Notes under the pieces: model-generated
Database searches by the model: none
What the model was told of the DNA's origin: nothing
Seen by the model: the letters and a program-made list of their open reading frames with translations, nothing else
Origin: Rhodospirillales bacterium
GTDB taxonomy: Bacteria > Pseudomonadota > Alphaproteobacteria > Rhodospirillales > UBA2165
Direction: 5' to 3'
Length of the DNA: 49,330 nucleotides
Assembly (NCBI GenBank): GCA_016777585.1
Contig: JADHRD010000005.1
Coordinates: forward strand, 1-49,330
In this document: positions 27,334 through 36,068 of the stretch, one piece after another
Layout of the letters: each line of letters opens with the position of its first letter
How positions within the stretch are numbered: the first letter of the stretch is position 1
Made by a program: the position numbers and the translations under genes

Positions 27334-27470
27334 AATAATTATTTTATCCCAAATATTGAGCTGATTGTAGTTAATTTTCATCTACGTTATAATATATATG
27401 GTACTTCAGCTTTAATAACCGTTGCAAGTGTCGTTATTATTAGAGAGTCAATAAGATGGAAAATTAATTA
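27334..27470. promoter_or_regulatory. Divergent purine-cluster promoter region with inverted repeat
   Basis: This region separates hiuH (left) and puuE (right). For puuE, TTGTAG (27365-27370) and TATAAT (27388-27393) are spaced 17 bases and look like a sigma-70 promoter. Downstream, TAATAAC (27413-27419) and GTTATTA (27433-27439) form a perfect inverted repeat around a TTGCAA core. It would overlap the early transcribed region of puuE and lies just upstream of any hiuH promoter. This is where a purine-responsive repressor would be expected to act; no regulator gene lies inside the cluster. Confidence 0.5.
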
Positions 27471-28403
27471 ATGTCGCAAAATAATACTTTAATTGCATAC
27501 CCGCGAGATATTAGAGGCTACGAAGAAAAAAATCCCCATGCTAATTGGCCGGGTAATGCCCGCATTGCGTTACAGTTCGTTGTTAATTATGAGGAAGGAG
27601 GAGAAAATTGTGTACTGCATGGAGACAAATCTTCAGAATATTTCTTGTCCGAAATTATCGGAGCTGAAGCACGTGAAGGCGTTCGACATATGTCAATGGA
27701 AAGCCTATACGAATATGGAAGTAGAGTCGGAGTTTGGCGGCTATTTAAACTTTTTAGAGACAATGACATCCCAATTACTATCTTTGCGATAGCTATGGCA
27801 CTCGAGAGAAATCCGCAAGTTGTTGAAGTTGCGCTTAGGAATGAATTCGAAATATGCAGTCATGGCTTAAAATGGATTGATTATCAGTCTGTACCAGAGG
27901 GGGTAGAGAGGGAGCACCTCCATGAGGCTATTAGAATTCATAAAAAAATGACTGGAGAGCGACCATATGGATGGTATACTGGTCGAACTAGTCCAAACAC
28001 TCGGCGCTTGATTGCTGAGGAAGGTGGCTTTTTATATGATGCTGACGATTATTCCGACGAACTCCCTTTTTGGTCAAAAATTGAAAAGACCCCACATTTA
28101 ATTATACCTTATTCACTTGATACAAATGATATGCGTTTTGTTTCTTCTCAAGGCTTCAACTCCGGGGACCAGTTCTTTAACTATCTAAAAGATAGTTTTG
28201 ATGTTCTATATCAAGAGGGGAAAACAATACCAAAAATAATGTCAGTGGGCTTGCACTGCAGGATTGCGGGTCGACCTGGACGCTTCCAGTCTCTAAAGAA
28301 ATTCATTAAATATGTTCGCTCGCACGATAAAGTCTGGTTTTGTAGAAGAGTTGATATTGCTCGGCACTGGCGAGAAACTCACCCGTTTCGGGGCCAAAAT
28401 TGA
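27471..28403 (+). CDS. puuE: Allantoinase PuuE (polysaccharide deacetylase fold)
   Basis: This metal-independent allantoinase of the NodB/polysaccharide deacetylase superfamily hydrolyses allantoin to allantoate. The 310-residue protein has YPRDIRGYEEKNPHANWP at the start, FVVNYEEGGENCVLHGD, GVWRLFKLF, EICSHGLKWIDY and GWYTGRTSPNTRRL, all typical of PuuE. It is not the amidohydrolase AllB. First of the rightward operon. Its stop overlaps the uraD start. Confidence 0.95.
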   Translation: MSQNNTLIAYPRDIRGYEEKNPHANWPGNARIALQFVVNYEEGGENCVLHGDKSSEYFLSEIIGAEAREGVRHMSMESLYEYGSRVGVWRLFKLFRDNDIPITIFAIAMALERNPQVVEVALRNEFEICSHGLKWIDYQSVPEGVEREHLHEAIRIHKKMTGERPYGWYTGRTSPNTRRLIAEEGGFLYDADDYSDELPFWSKIEKTPHLIIPYSLDTNDMRFVSSQGFNSGDQFFNYLKDSFDVLYQEGKTIPKIMSVGLHCRIAGRPGRFQSLKKFIKYVRSHDKVWFCRRVDIARHWRETHPFRGQN

Positions 28404-28915
28404 TTTATAAAGAAAATATTCCCACAAGAATGGACCTAGATAATTTTCTAGAAATCTTTGGCGGAGTTTATGAACACTCAGAATGGGTTGCCCAACACGC
28501 GTATGAGACTGGTTTAGAAAATAAACACAATAGTGTTGAAGGTCTGTCCTTTATAATGAAGAACGTTGTCGACAGTAGTCCTAGAGAACAAAAATTAAAT
28601 TTGCTTCGTGCTCATCCTGATCTTGCAGGAAAACTGTCCATCAATAAAAATTTAACCTTAGAATCCGCGTTGGAACAGGATAGTGCTAATTTAAATAATT
28701 GCAATGAAGAGGAATTTCTAGAATTCAAAAAACTAAATTATGCTTACAAGAAAAAATTTAACTTTCCTTTTATTTTTGCAGTTCGGGGATACAATCGGAC
28801 AGATATTTTAGAAATTTTTAATGAAAGAATAAATAATAGTTTAGAAGCTGAATTTGTTGAAGCGATCCGACAGGTCCACCGAATTGCTCTTCTGCGTCTA
28901 AAAAATATAAAATAG
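28400..28915 (+). CDS. uraD: OHCU decarboxylase
   Basis: This enzyme decarboxylates OHCU to (S)-allantoin, completing the HiuH-UraD pair. The 171-residue protein has FGGVYEHSEWVAQHAYE, the catalytic-His motif LLRAHPDLAGKL and FPFIFAVRGY. The TTG start at 28400 overlaps the puuE stop (TTGA). An ATG at 28430 would give a protein that starts too late relative to family members, which carry residues before the MD--F-EIFGG block. Cytoplasmic. Confidence 0.94.
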   Translation: MIYKENIPTRMDLDNFLEIFGGVYEHSEWVAQHAYETGLENKHNSVEGLSFIMKNVVDSSPREQKLNLLRAHPDLAGKLSINKNLTLESALEQDSANLNNCNEEEFLEFKKLNYAYKKKFNFPFIFAVRGYNRTDILEIFNERINNSLEAEFVEAIRQVHRIALLRLKNIK

Positions 28916-28927
28916 GAAATGGTTTTT

Positions 28928-29944
28928 ATGGAAAAAAATAATACCAAGATTCCAAGTTTTGCGATAAATGGAATTAATTTAGCGTCACCGCGCCTTAAGT
29001 CAGATGTTATTTATGCCACTGATGATTTCTTTGCTGATAAAAATCGACTTATAAAAGTTACTGATCCTATTTTTATTCCTGACAAATATGACAATAATGG
29101 TAAATGGATGGATGGATGGGAGTCAAAACGCCGCAGAACTCCCGGCAACGATTACTGCATAATTCGATTAGGCACTAAAGGCATCATAAAAGGAGTTGAT
29201 ATTGATACGAGTTTTTTTACCGGCAACCATCCTCCTAAAGGTTCGATTGAAGCGGCTTTTTTAGAACATGAACCAGATAAGAATACAACTTGGACAGAGC
29301 TTTTGACTACCATCGATCTTTCAGCAAATAACCATAATTATTTTGAAATATCTAATGATAAACCTTTCAATTATATACGTCTTAATATTTTTCCAGATGG
29401 TGGCGTGGCCAGATTACGTGTTTATGGCATGCCAGTAGGAGTTTGGGAGCCAAACCCAGCAGACGGTCTCCATGAATTATCTGCAATTATAAATGGAGGA
29501 AATATTGTGGGCTTTAATGATGCTCATTACGGTGACCCTTGGGTTATTTTAGCGCCAGGCCGAGGGGAAAATATGGGCGACGGGTGGGAGACACGCCGCC
29601 GCCGTGTACCCGGAAATGATTGGATAGTTATTTCTCTGGGGTCACCAGGAATAGTAAAACGAGTTGAAGTTGATACAGCTCATTTTAAGGGTAACTATCC
29701 AGACAGCTGCTCAGTACAGGGAGCCTTGATAAAAGAAGAAGGTGCGTTAGAAACATTAACCGATAAATGTGACTGGCAAGAATTAATGGGCCAACAAAAA
29801 TTAGAGATGGACAAAATCCATACATTTGGAAGCAGTGTTATAAAAAATATAGGAGCAATTTCTCACGTTAGACTAAATATTTTTCCTGACGGTGGAGTGA
29901 GCCGATTTAGAATTTTTGGAGACCTTTATAATCATGGTTTTTGA
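28928..29944 (+). CDS. alc: Allantoicase
   Basis: This enzyme hydrolyses allantoate to (S)-ureidoglycolate and urea. The protein has two homologous allantoicase repeats. The first has DGWESKRRRTPGND and NIFPDGGVARLRVYG, the second DGWETRRRRVPGND and NIFPDGGVSRFRIFG. The ATG at 28928 is chosen because AGGA lies about 10 bases upstream; the ATG at 28919 is too close to that site. It overlaps the start of allA by 11 bases. Use of allantoicase means that this branch releases urea and not ammonia. Confidence 0.95.
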   Translation: MEKNNTKIPSFAINGINLASPRLKSDVIYATDDFFADKNRLIKVTDPIFIPDKYDNNGKWMDGWESKRRRTPGNDYCIIRLGTKGIIKGVDIDTSFFTGNHPPKGSIEAAFLEHEPDKNTTWTELLTTIDLSANNHNYFEISNDKPFNYIRLNIFPDGGVARLRVYGMPVGVWEPNPADGLHELSAIINGGNIVGFNDAHYGDPWVILAPGRGENMGDGWETRRRRVPGNDWIVISLGSPGIVKRVEVDTAHFKGNYPDSCSVQGALIKEEGALETLTDKCDWQELMGQQKLEMDKIHTFGSSVIKNIGAISHVRLNIFPDGGVSRFRIFGDLYNHGF

Positions 29945-30440
29945 ATTTGTTCCAAAAAAATTGACTAAAGATAGTTTCAAACCTTTTGGCCAAGTCATCG
30001 AAAGGAATGAAGCAGAAAGAATTTTAATAAATGAAGGTACGACTGAGCGTTTCCATGATTTAGCAAATGTTGATGTTAAAAGTAATAACGGTTGCCCAAT
30101 AATAAGTATATTCCGCGGTCAACCTCGACCTCAACCAATTAAGATTAAAATGATGGAACGTCACCCCCTCGGATCTCAGGCTTTTATGCCCTTACAAAAT
30201 CAATCTTATTACGTAGTCGTGGCTGAAGAAGCTGCGGAAGTAAACCCAATGGACCTTCATGTATTTTTAGCCAATGGAAACCAGGGTGTAAATTATAACC
30301 GTAATATTTGGCATCACCCCCTACTTGTCTCTCAAGAAAATAATGAATTTCTTGTCATTGATCGTGGCGGTGTAGAAGACAACTGCGAGGAACATTGGTT
30401 TACGGAGCAACAGGGTTTTGCTGAACTTAATATCAAATAG
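29934..30440 (+). CDS. allA: Ureidoglycolate lyase
   Basis: This cupin-like enzyme splits ureidoglycolate into glyoxylate and urea. The protein of 168 residues has KDSFKPFGQVIE at the N-terminus, the family hallmark MERHPLGSQAFMPL, and NIWHHPLL near the C-terminus. The start is the ATG at 29934 inside the alc end, preceded by GGAG. Together with Alc it finishes the pathway to glyoxylate and two urea. No urease and no glyoxylate carboligase is in the window. Confidence 0.94.
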   Translation: MVFEFVPKKLTKDSFKPFGQVIERNEAERILINEGTTERFHDLANVDVKSNNGCPIISIFRGQPRPQPIKIKMMERHPLGSQAFMPLQNQSYYVVVAEEAAEVNPMDLHVFLANGNQGVNYNRNIWHHPLLVSQENNEFLVIDRGGVEDNCEEHWFTEQQGFAELNIK

Positions 30441-31299
30441 AAGATATTTGGGACTTTTTTTGGCTCTATCAAGCGCTGCTAGTTTTATGATATCTAATAC
30501 TTTTGCAGGTGTATCTTACCAAGACGGCATTAACCCGCTTACAATATCAACTACCAGATTCATACTTCCTGCAATTGCACTAGTTTTCCTTCTAAAATTT
30601 CTTAAAATTAATTTAACATTATCCAAAAGAACTGGTTTAATATGTATATTGCTAGGAGTGATTACTGTTATTTATACAATAGCTCTTTTAAATGCGATTG
30701 AACTTCTTCCTTTCGCAATCGCTATTCTTATTTTCTATCTTTTTCCAGTTCTTACTGGCCTCACACTCTCTATTCTGGGTTTAAAAAAACTTACACTTCG
30801 GATGGGCGTAACTACATTAATTGCCTTTTTGGGTCTAGCACTAGCTCTTGGCGTTGAATTTATTAACTTAAACGGCTTAGGCATGATCTATGCTTTGATT
30901 GCTGCATTAGGCCTTGCCTCTGTCTCAATAATAAGTAGCCAATTAATGAACAAAAAGGATCCAAGAATAATAACCTTGCATATCTGCGTCTATGCAACAT
31001 TAGTGTTATCCTGCATTTGTCTTGCTACTGGTAAATTAGCCCTTCCAGTCACATTACACGGTTGGACTAATGTTATGATTTCTCAAATTTTCTACGCTTA
31101 TGCAATGATCTCATTTTTTATTGCTATCTCCCTAATTGGTGCCGGTGACACAACATTTTACTCAAATTTTGAACCTATTTTAGCAGTAGCCTCAGGTTTT
31201 CTATTTTTAGGTCAAAACCTTGTCATGCTGCAATACGTAGGTATTTTTATAGTTGTGATCGCCTTGTTTCTCTCTGAAAATAAAAGTAAATCCAACTAA
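30418..31299 (+). CDS. DMT/EamA-family transporter
   Basis: This ten-helix membrane protein of the drug/metabolite transporter superfamily has two EamA halves of about five helices each. The TTG start at 30418 overlaps allA by 23 bases. A TTG at 30448 is possible and would also leave the first helix intact. It is the last gene of the rightward purine operon and might export a purine end product, but the family gives no substrate. It converges on and overlaps the SDR gene by 4 bases. Confidence 0.8.
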   Translation: MLNLISNRRYLGLFLALSSAASFMISNTFAGVSYQDGINPLTISTTRFILPAIALVFLLKFLKINLTLSKRTGLICILLGVITVIYTIALLNAIELLPFAIAILIFYLFPVLTGLTLSILGLKKLTLRMGVTTLIAFLGLALALGVEFINLNGLGMIYALIAALGLASVSIISSQLMNKKDPRIITLHICVYATLVLSCICLATGKLALPVTLHGWTNVMISQIFYAYAMISFFIAISLIGAGDTTFYSNFEPILAVASGFLFLGQNLVMLQYVGIFIVVIALFLSENKSKSN

Positions 31300-32030
31300 C
31301 GTCCGCCGGTCACATCAATATTAGTTCCCGTCACATAGGATGCTTCATCAGAGAGCAACCAAATAATTGATTGTGCTACTTCCTCTGGTTGACCTACTCT
31401 CCCCATTGGCAAATTCGGTCCAACGTTAGCGACTCTTCCCTCGGGCTGAATTTCTGTATCTATCACACCAGGACTTACGGCATTTACACGGAGCCCCTCT
31501 CCGGCAACTTCTTGAGCCATGCCCCACATAAAGCTATCTACGGCACCTTTACTCGCTGCATAAGGAACACAAAAATTAGGTGCCCCAATTCTGGATGCAG
31601 CCGATGAGATAAATACGATTGATCCACCCCCTCCACCATGCTTTTTAGACATATGTTTTACAGACTCGCGGGCTACTAACATCATAGCCGTTATATTAAT
31701 ATTTATGAGTCGCTGTATCTCATCGTGCTTGATCTCATCTACTCGACAATAGGGCTCAACAATACCTGCGCTATTTACGACCCCGGAAATCATACCCAAA
31801 TCCGATTCGCATTTCTGGAACAGGTTTATGACATCACTTTCATTACAAATATCCCCTTTTTGTATAATAGCTGATTTACCAATTTTACGAACCGCTTCAG
31901 CAGTCTGTTCTGCGCGCATCTTATTATTGTTATAGTTAATACAGACGTCCCATCCGGCTTTAGCCGCCAGAATTGAGGTTTGGTGACCTATTCCACGGCT
32001 CCCTCCAGTTACAATAAGCACTTTTTTCAT
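31296..32030 (-). CDS. SDR-family NAD(P)-dependent oxidoreductase
   Basis: This is a classical short-chain dehydrogenase of 244 residues. It has the cofactor motif TGGSRGIG (residues 9-16), NSAG, the catalytic Ser in VFISSAASRIG and the YAASK motif with its Tyr and Lys, plus a C-terminal GTNIDVTGGR. All catalytic residues are present, unlike in the SDR at 37233. AGAGG lies 7 bases upstream of the ATG. Substrate unknown. Confidence 0.88.
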   Translation of the reverse strand: MKKVLIVTGGSRGIGHQTSILAAKAGWDVCINYNNNKMRAEQTAEAVRKIGKSAIIQKGDICNESDVINLFQKCESDLGMISGVVNSAGIVEPYCRVDEIKHDEIQRLININITAMMLVARESVKHMSKKHGGGGGSIVFISSAASRIGAPNFCVPYAASKGAVDSFMWGMAQEVAGEGLRVNAVSPGVIDTEIQPEGRVANVGPNLPMGRVGQPEEVAQSIIWLLSDEASYVTGTNIDVTGGR

Positions 32031-32213
32031 TTAAAACCTCTTCAATTACCTGGTTATTATTAATGTTGCGGAACCCAAAACCTGTATTATCAAAATACTA
32101 TAAAGAATTGCATTAAATGCAGTTTACAGTCATGTTATATGATAACTTCTTAATTTAAAATTGTTATATCTATTCAAAGTTCCCCACGTAAATCATTTAG
32201 AAAAAATCTGTCA
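32031..32213. promoter_or_regulatory. Divergent region SDR / DMT transporter with two inverted repeats
   Basis: This gap holds GTATT-ATCA-AAATACT (32084-32099), which resembles the perfect repeat upstream of the NCS2 permease, and TGCATT-A-AATGCA (32109-32121), a perfect 6-base inverted repeat. Both are candidate operator sites for the divergent genes. Evidence is sequence symmetry only. Confidence 0.3.
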
Positions 32214-33137
32214 ATGCACCCTTCAAAGATTATGATTCTCGGTTTTATATATGCTAGTCTTTCTACAATAATTGGCGGGGTTACTGTGGTTTTAACTCGT
32301 TTAATAATTACAGAAACAGATCCATTATCCCTCGCTTTTATTCGGTATGGGATTGGTGGAATTGCCGTCGCAATTATTTTGTATATCGTTTCCACTCCGC
32401 CTAAAATTCAATCAGGTGATAGAATAGCAATTATTCTTCTTGGCATAATAATGTTTGCCGCCTTTCCATACTTAATGGCCAGGTCACTCGAAGATACGAC
32501 AGCCGCACGGGGAGGACTTTTATTTGCAACAATGCCTCTTGTTACAATAATCATTGGAGCAATGTTCAAAGTGGAACAATTAAATCTAACAAAAATATTA
32601 GCAGTTTTATGTGCAATGATTGGAACCGGCATCGCAATCACCGAAAATATTGATTCAACTGCACCGAGAGCCTTAGTTGGCGACTTTTTTATGTTTCTAG
32701 GAATGATAGCTGTTTCAATATTCAACGTTTTCTCTAGACCTTACTTATTGAAATACGGCAACTTAGCTTTAATGACCTATACGTTGTTCGTTGGCGTAAT
32801 AACTTTATTCATTTTAGCAGTAATATTTGGAGCACCTTTTAATGGATCACTATCATTTGATATGAGGGGTTGGTCTATCGTCTTAGTTCTGGCAATTCCG
32901 GGTGGAACCCTGATGTTTTTGTTATGGGGAAGAGCATTGAGTAGCATCTCACCGACACAGGCAGCAATCGCTACGGGTTTAAATCCTGTTACAGCTATTT
33001 TATTAGGGGCATGGATACTATATGAACCTGTTACATTAAGACTATTAGGAGGTTTTCTTCTAATTTTATTAGGTATTATAATTTCATCAAGGTCACAGGT
33101 AACTGCTAGTTCCTCTAAAATTCTGGCGAAAGAATAA
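32214..33137 (+). CDS. DMT/EamA-family transporter
   Basis: This 307-residue membrane protein of the drug/metabolite transporter superfamily has about ten hydrophobic helices in two EamA repeats, with LTRLIITETDPLSLAFIRYG in the first. Its stop overlaps the start of another DMT gene (TAATG), so the two are translated together and might act as a pair or in parallel. No substrate can be assigned. Confidence 0.82.
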   Translation: MHPSKIMILGFIYASLSTIIGGVTVVLTRLIITETDPLSLAFIRYGIGGIAVAIILYIVSTPPKIQSGDRIAIILLGIIMFAAFPYLMARSLEDTTAARGGLLFATMPLVTIIIGAMFKVEQLNLTKILAVLCAMIGTGIAITENIDSTAPRALVGDFFMFLGMIAVSIFNVFSRPYLLKYGNLALMTYTLFVGVITLFILAVIFGAPFNGSLSFDMRGWSIVLVLAIPGGTLMFLLWGRALSSISPTQAAIATGLNPVTAILLGAWILYEPVTLRLLGGFLLILLGIIISSRSQVTASSSKILAKE

Positions 33138-34000
33138 TGCAATTATTCAATCCCCGAGCTGGAATTATCTTTATGGTTTTAGCCATGTTAGTTAATTCGT
33201 CAAAAGATGGAATAGCAAAATTATTAGCAGAGAACTATACCCCTTTATCAATTCTCTTATTTCAGTTTATAGCGACCAGTATTGTTTTAGGGCCAATAGT
33301 GATAAAGAAGTATGGTTTAACATCTATTATTCCTAGAAATCCAATAGCTCAATTGATAAGGGCTTCATTTGTCACAGCGGGCGTTGGGTTATATTACTGG
33401 GCAATAAACTTTATTAATATAGCTGACGCCACAGCCATGATATTTATAGCACCTATAATAGTTACGGCCCTGTCCCCGTGGATTCTCGGTGAGCCTTTGG
33501 GTGTTAGAAGAACGATTGCTGTTATAATAGGTTTCATTGGGGTTCTAATTATTCTTCGACCAACTATGGACGGTGATCGAATAGGATACTTTATTGCACT
33601 GGGATCAGGAATATTCCTCGGGGCTTTCTACATTGCGAACCGTAAATTATCTGATTCAACCCCAGTTCTTTCTTCAGCATTTTACACATCTTTTTTTGGT
33701 CTGATTTATTTGGTCCCATTTTTACCACTCTACTGGGTTAAACCAGATCTTTCTGATGCTACAATATTTTTAGGTTTCACAAGTTTAGCTACCTTGGGTC
33801 AGGTGTTAATGGTCGCGGCTTTCAGTTTTGCACCTGCAAATATTATAGCGCCCTTTCAATATTCACAGATGATTGGAGCTACGCTAATTAGTTATTTTTT
33901 ATTTGGAGCATTACCTGACCAATGGGGCTGGGTAGGCATAAGTGTCGTAGTTGGAGCCGGAATTTATATAGCTTTAAGAGAAGCGAAGATAAATGAATAA
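33137..34000 (+). CDS. DMT/EamA-family transporter
   Basis: This 287-residue, about ten-helix EamA protein has GLYYWAINFINIADATAMIFIAP, a segment common in the RhaT/RarD-like EamA group. It is coupled to the preceding transporter gene by a 1-base overlap. It has little identity to that neighbour by eye, so a recent duplication is unlikely. Substrate unknown. Confidence 0.82.
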   Translation: MQLFNPRAGIIFMVLAMLVNSSKDGIAKLLAENYTPLSILLFQFIATSIVLGPIVIKKYGLTSIIPRNPIAQLIRASFVTAGVGLYYWAINFINIADATAMIFIAPIIVTALSPWILGEPLGVRRTIAVIIGFIGVLIILRPTMDGDRIGYFIALGSGIFLGAFYIANRKLSDSTPVLSSAFYTSFFGLIYLVPFLPLYWVKPDLSDATIFLGFTSLATLGQVLMVAAFSFAPANIIAPFQYSQMIGATLISYFLFGALPDQWGWVGISVVVGAGIYIALREAKINE

Positions 34001-34144
34001 TATACATTGCTCAAAATTAATATAGTCAACACAACAATTATCTTTCCGATAATTATGATTATACCAAAGCTCTGATGCCTAGCCAATCTCAGAAATTCAT
34101 GATACCTCAGAATAGTAATAATATTTTTTAAATTGAGAAATAGA

Positions 34145-35362
34145 ATGACTGAATCTAAAAATAAAATTCTTATTGTGGGCGCTGGACCTGTCGGTCTTAT
34201 TGCGGCCTTAAAACTATCACAATCCGGAGTTCCTGTGACGATACTTGAGAAAGAAAGCACACTTCTCGACGACCCAAGAGCAGCGACAACACACCCTGCA
34301 ACTCTCGAAATGCTAAGTGAATTAGGAATGTTAGAAGAGGCTGAGAAACAAGGTCTCGTGTGTGATGAAATGTATTTTTGGGATCGCCCAAAGGGCAAGA
34401 TTATCGCTAAATTTAATCACCGTATACTAAAAGATCAGACTAAATTTCCTTATGTGGTCCAATGTGAGCAATATAAACTTGCTAAGATTGCCCTAAAAAT
34501 GCTGGATGATTATCCAAATTCAGAGGTCTTGTTTTCCCATGAAGTAACTGCGGTTAACCAGAAGTCAGACCAAGTTGAGTTAGATGTAAATAATACTAAT
34601 GGTAGTAGTAAGTTCGTTGGCTCATTCGTGATTGGGTGCGATGGAGGAAAGAGTGTCATTCGCAAATTCTCGGAGATAGAATTTGACGGTTTTACCTATC
34701 CTGAGCGATTTGTAGTGTATACAACGCCTTTTGATTTCGAGACAGCCAGAGGTTGTTGTTATCGGAATTATTACGCTGACCCAGTAGAATGGAGCAATTT
34801 ATTTAAGGTATCTGGAAATGGGCCGCCGGGCCTCTGGCGTGCGGTTTTCCCGACCGATATGAAGCAATCTGACAAAGAAGTTATGAGAGAAGAATTTGTA
34901 CAACAAAAAATGCAAAAATTCTTTCCAAAATCTGGTGACTACGAAATTATTCATAGAAACGTATATACTATTAATCAACGGGTAGCATCCAAGTTTAGAA
35001 AAGGTCGAATTCTTCTCGCTGGAGACTCAGCCCATTTAAATAATTCAATTGGTGGCATGGGATTGAATGGCGGTATTCATGATGCCTGCAATGCCGCTGA
35101 AAAATTAATCAGCGTCTGGAGAGGTGCGTCCAATATAGATTATTTAGATACTTACGATTTGCAACGCCGCACTATCACGCATGAATTTACACAAGCTCAA
35201 ACAATAGCTAACAAAAAGCGTCTAGAAGCAAAAGACCCCGAAACACGTGAAAAGAATCTAGCCGAGCTTGCTGCAACAGCTGAGGATCCAAAAAGAGCTG
35301 AAAATTTTCTGCTGAATAGTTCAATGTTGTCAGCGGTGCGCCGTGCAGCTACATTAGGTTAA
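34145..35362 (+). CDS. Class A FAD-dependent monooxygenase (aromatic hydroxylase type)
   Basis: This flavoprotein hydroxylase of about 405 residues belongs to the PHBH/UbiH/MhpA superfamily. It has the N-terminal FAD Rossmann motif VGAGPVGLIAALKL, the DG motif in IGCDGGKSVIR, and GRILLAGDSAHLNNSIGGMGLNGGIHDA binding the FAD ribityl chain. The ATG at 34145 (MTESKNK) is the start; a TTG four codons earlier is less likely. It probably hydroxylates an aromatic or N-heteroaromatic acid. It is followed 22 bases later by an isochorismatase-like amidohydrolase. That pairing recalls nicotinate and hydroxypyridine degradation, but the substrate is unproven. Confidence 0.85.
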   Translation: MTESKNKILIVGAGPVGLIAALKLSQSGVPVTILEKESTLLDDPRAATTHPATLEMLSELGMLEEAEKQGLVCDEMYFWDRPKGKIIAKFNHRILKDQTKFPYVVQCEQYKLAKIALKMLDDYPNSEVLFSHEVTAVNQKSDQVELDVNNTNGSSKFVGSFVIGCDGGKSVIRKFSEIEFDGFTYPERFVVYTTPFDFETARGCCYRNYYADPVEWSNLFKVSGNGPPGLWRAVFPTDMKQSDKEVMREEFVQQKMQKFFPKSGDYEIIHRNVYTINQRVASKFRKGRILLAGDSAHLNNSIGGMGLNGGIHDACNAAEKLISVWRGASNIDYLDTYDLQRRTITHEFTQAQTIANKKRLEAKDPETREKNLAELAATAEDPKRAENFLLNSSMLSAVRRAATLG

Positions 35363-35384
35363 TTAACATTAACAGAGAAAATAA

Positions 35385-35996
35385 ATGACTGAACTTGATA
35401 TTTATGAAAAACAGAATTTTGGTAATTTAAGTGGTATTGGCTCTAATCCAGCTCTTCTAATTGTAGATTTTGTGAATGGATTTACTGATCCTAATCAATT
35501 TGGAGGAGGCAACATTAATGATGCCATAAATAAAACATCAGAATTATTAAAGTTTTCAAGATTACAAAAATTTCCTATAGCAATGACTAGAGTAGTTTAT
35601 GCTGACAATGGAAGTGATAACGGTATTTTTTGCATTAAAGCTCCGGCCTTGTCGAATCTAACAGAAAGTAATCCAAGTAGCCAAATAGTTGAGGAATTAT
35701 CTCCTATTGCTGGTGAGTATATTGTAAGAAAGACCCAACCATCAGCATTTTTTGGTACGAATCTTGTTGGATGGTTAACAAGTAAAAGCGTCGATACAGT
35801 GTTAGTTACTGGTTGCACAACCTCTGGATGTGTAAGGGCATCTGTAATTGACTCTATGAGTTATAATTTCAGAACAGTTGTGGTTACAGATGGAGTTGGA
35901 GATAGGGCTATTGGGCCACACGAAGCAAACTTATTTGACATGCAGCAAAAGTATGCAGATCTAATGTCTGTAGACGAAATCATAAAGTATTTTTAG
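35385..35996 (+). CDS. Isochorismatase-family cysteine amidohydrolase
   Basis: This 203-residue protein has the full cysteine hydrolase triad: Asp28 in LLIVDFVNGF, Lys116 in VRKTQPSAFFG and Cys149 in TTSGCVRAS. The block GDRAIGPHEANLFDMQQKYAD is typical of the branch containing N-carbamoylsarcosine amidohydrolase and maleamate amidohydrolase (NicF). Such enzymes release ammonia from an amide or carbamoyl group. Next to a flavin hydroxylase, a ring-fission amide product is a reasonable substrate guess. Cytoplasmic. Confidence 0.87.
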   Translation: MTELDIYEKQNFGNLSGIGSNPALLIVDFVNGFTDPNQFGGGNINDAINKTSELLKFSRLQKFPIAMTRVVYADNGSDNGIFCIKAPALSNLTESNPSSQIVEELSPIAGEYIVRKTQPSAFFGTNLVGWLTSKSVDTVLVTGCTTSGCVRASVIDSMSYNFRTVVVTDGVGDRAIGPHEANLFDMQQKYADLMSVDEIIKYF

Positions 35997-36068
35997 ACTA
36001 ATAAATTAAATTGTAGTTTGATCAACAATTAACATAAAGTTTCAAAGTAATTTTAATTATAACGCAGA

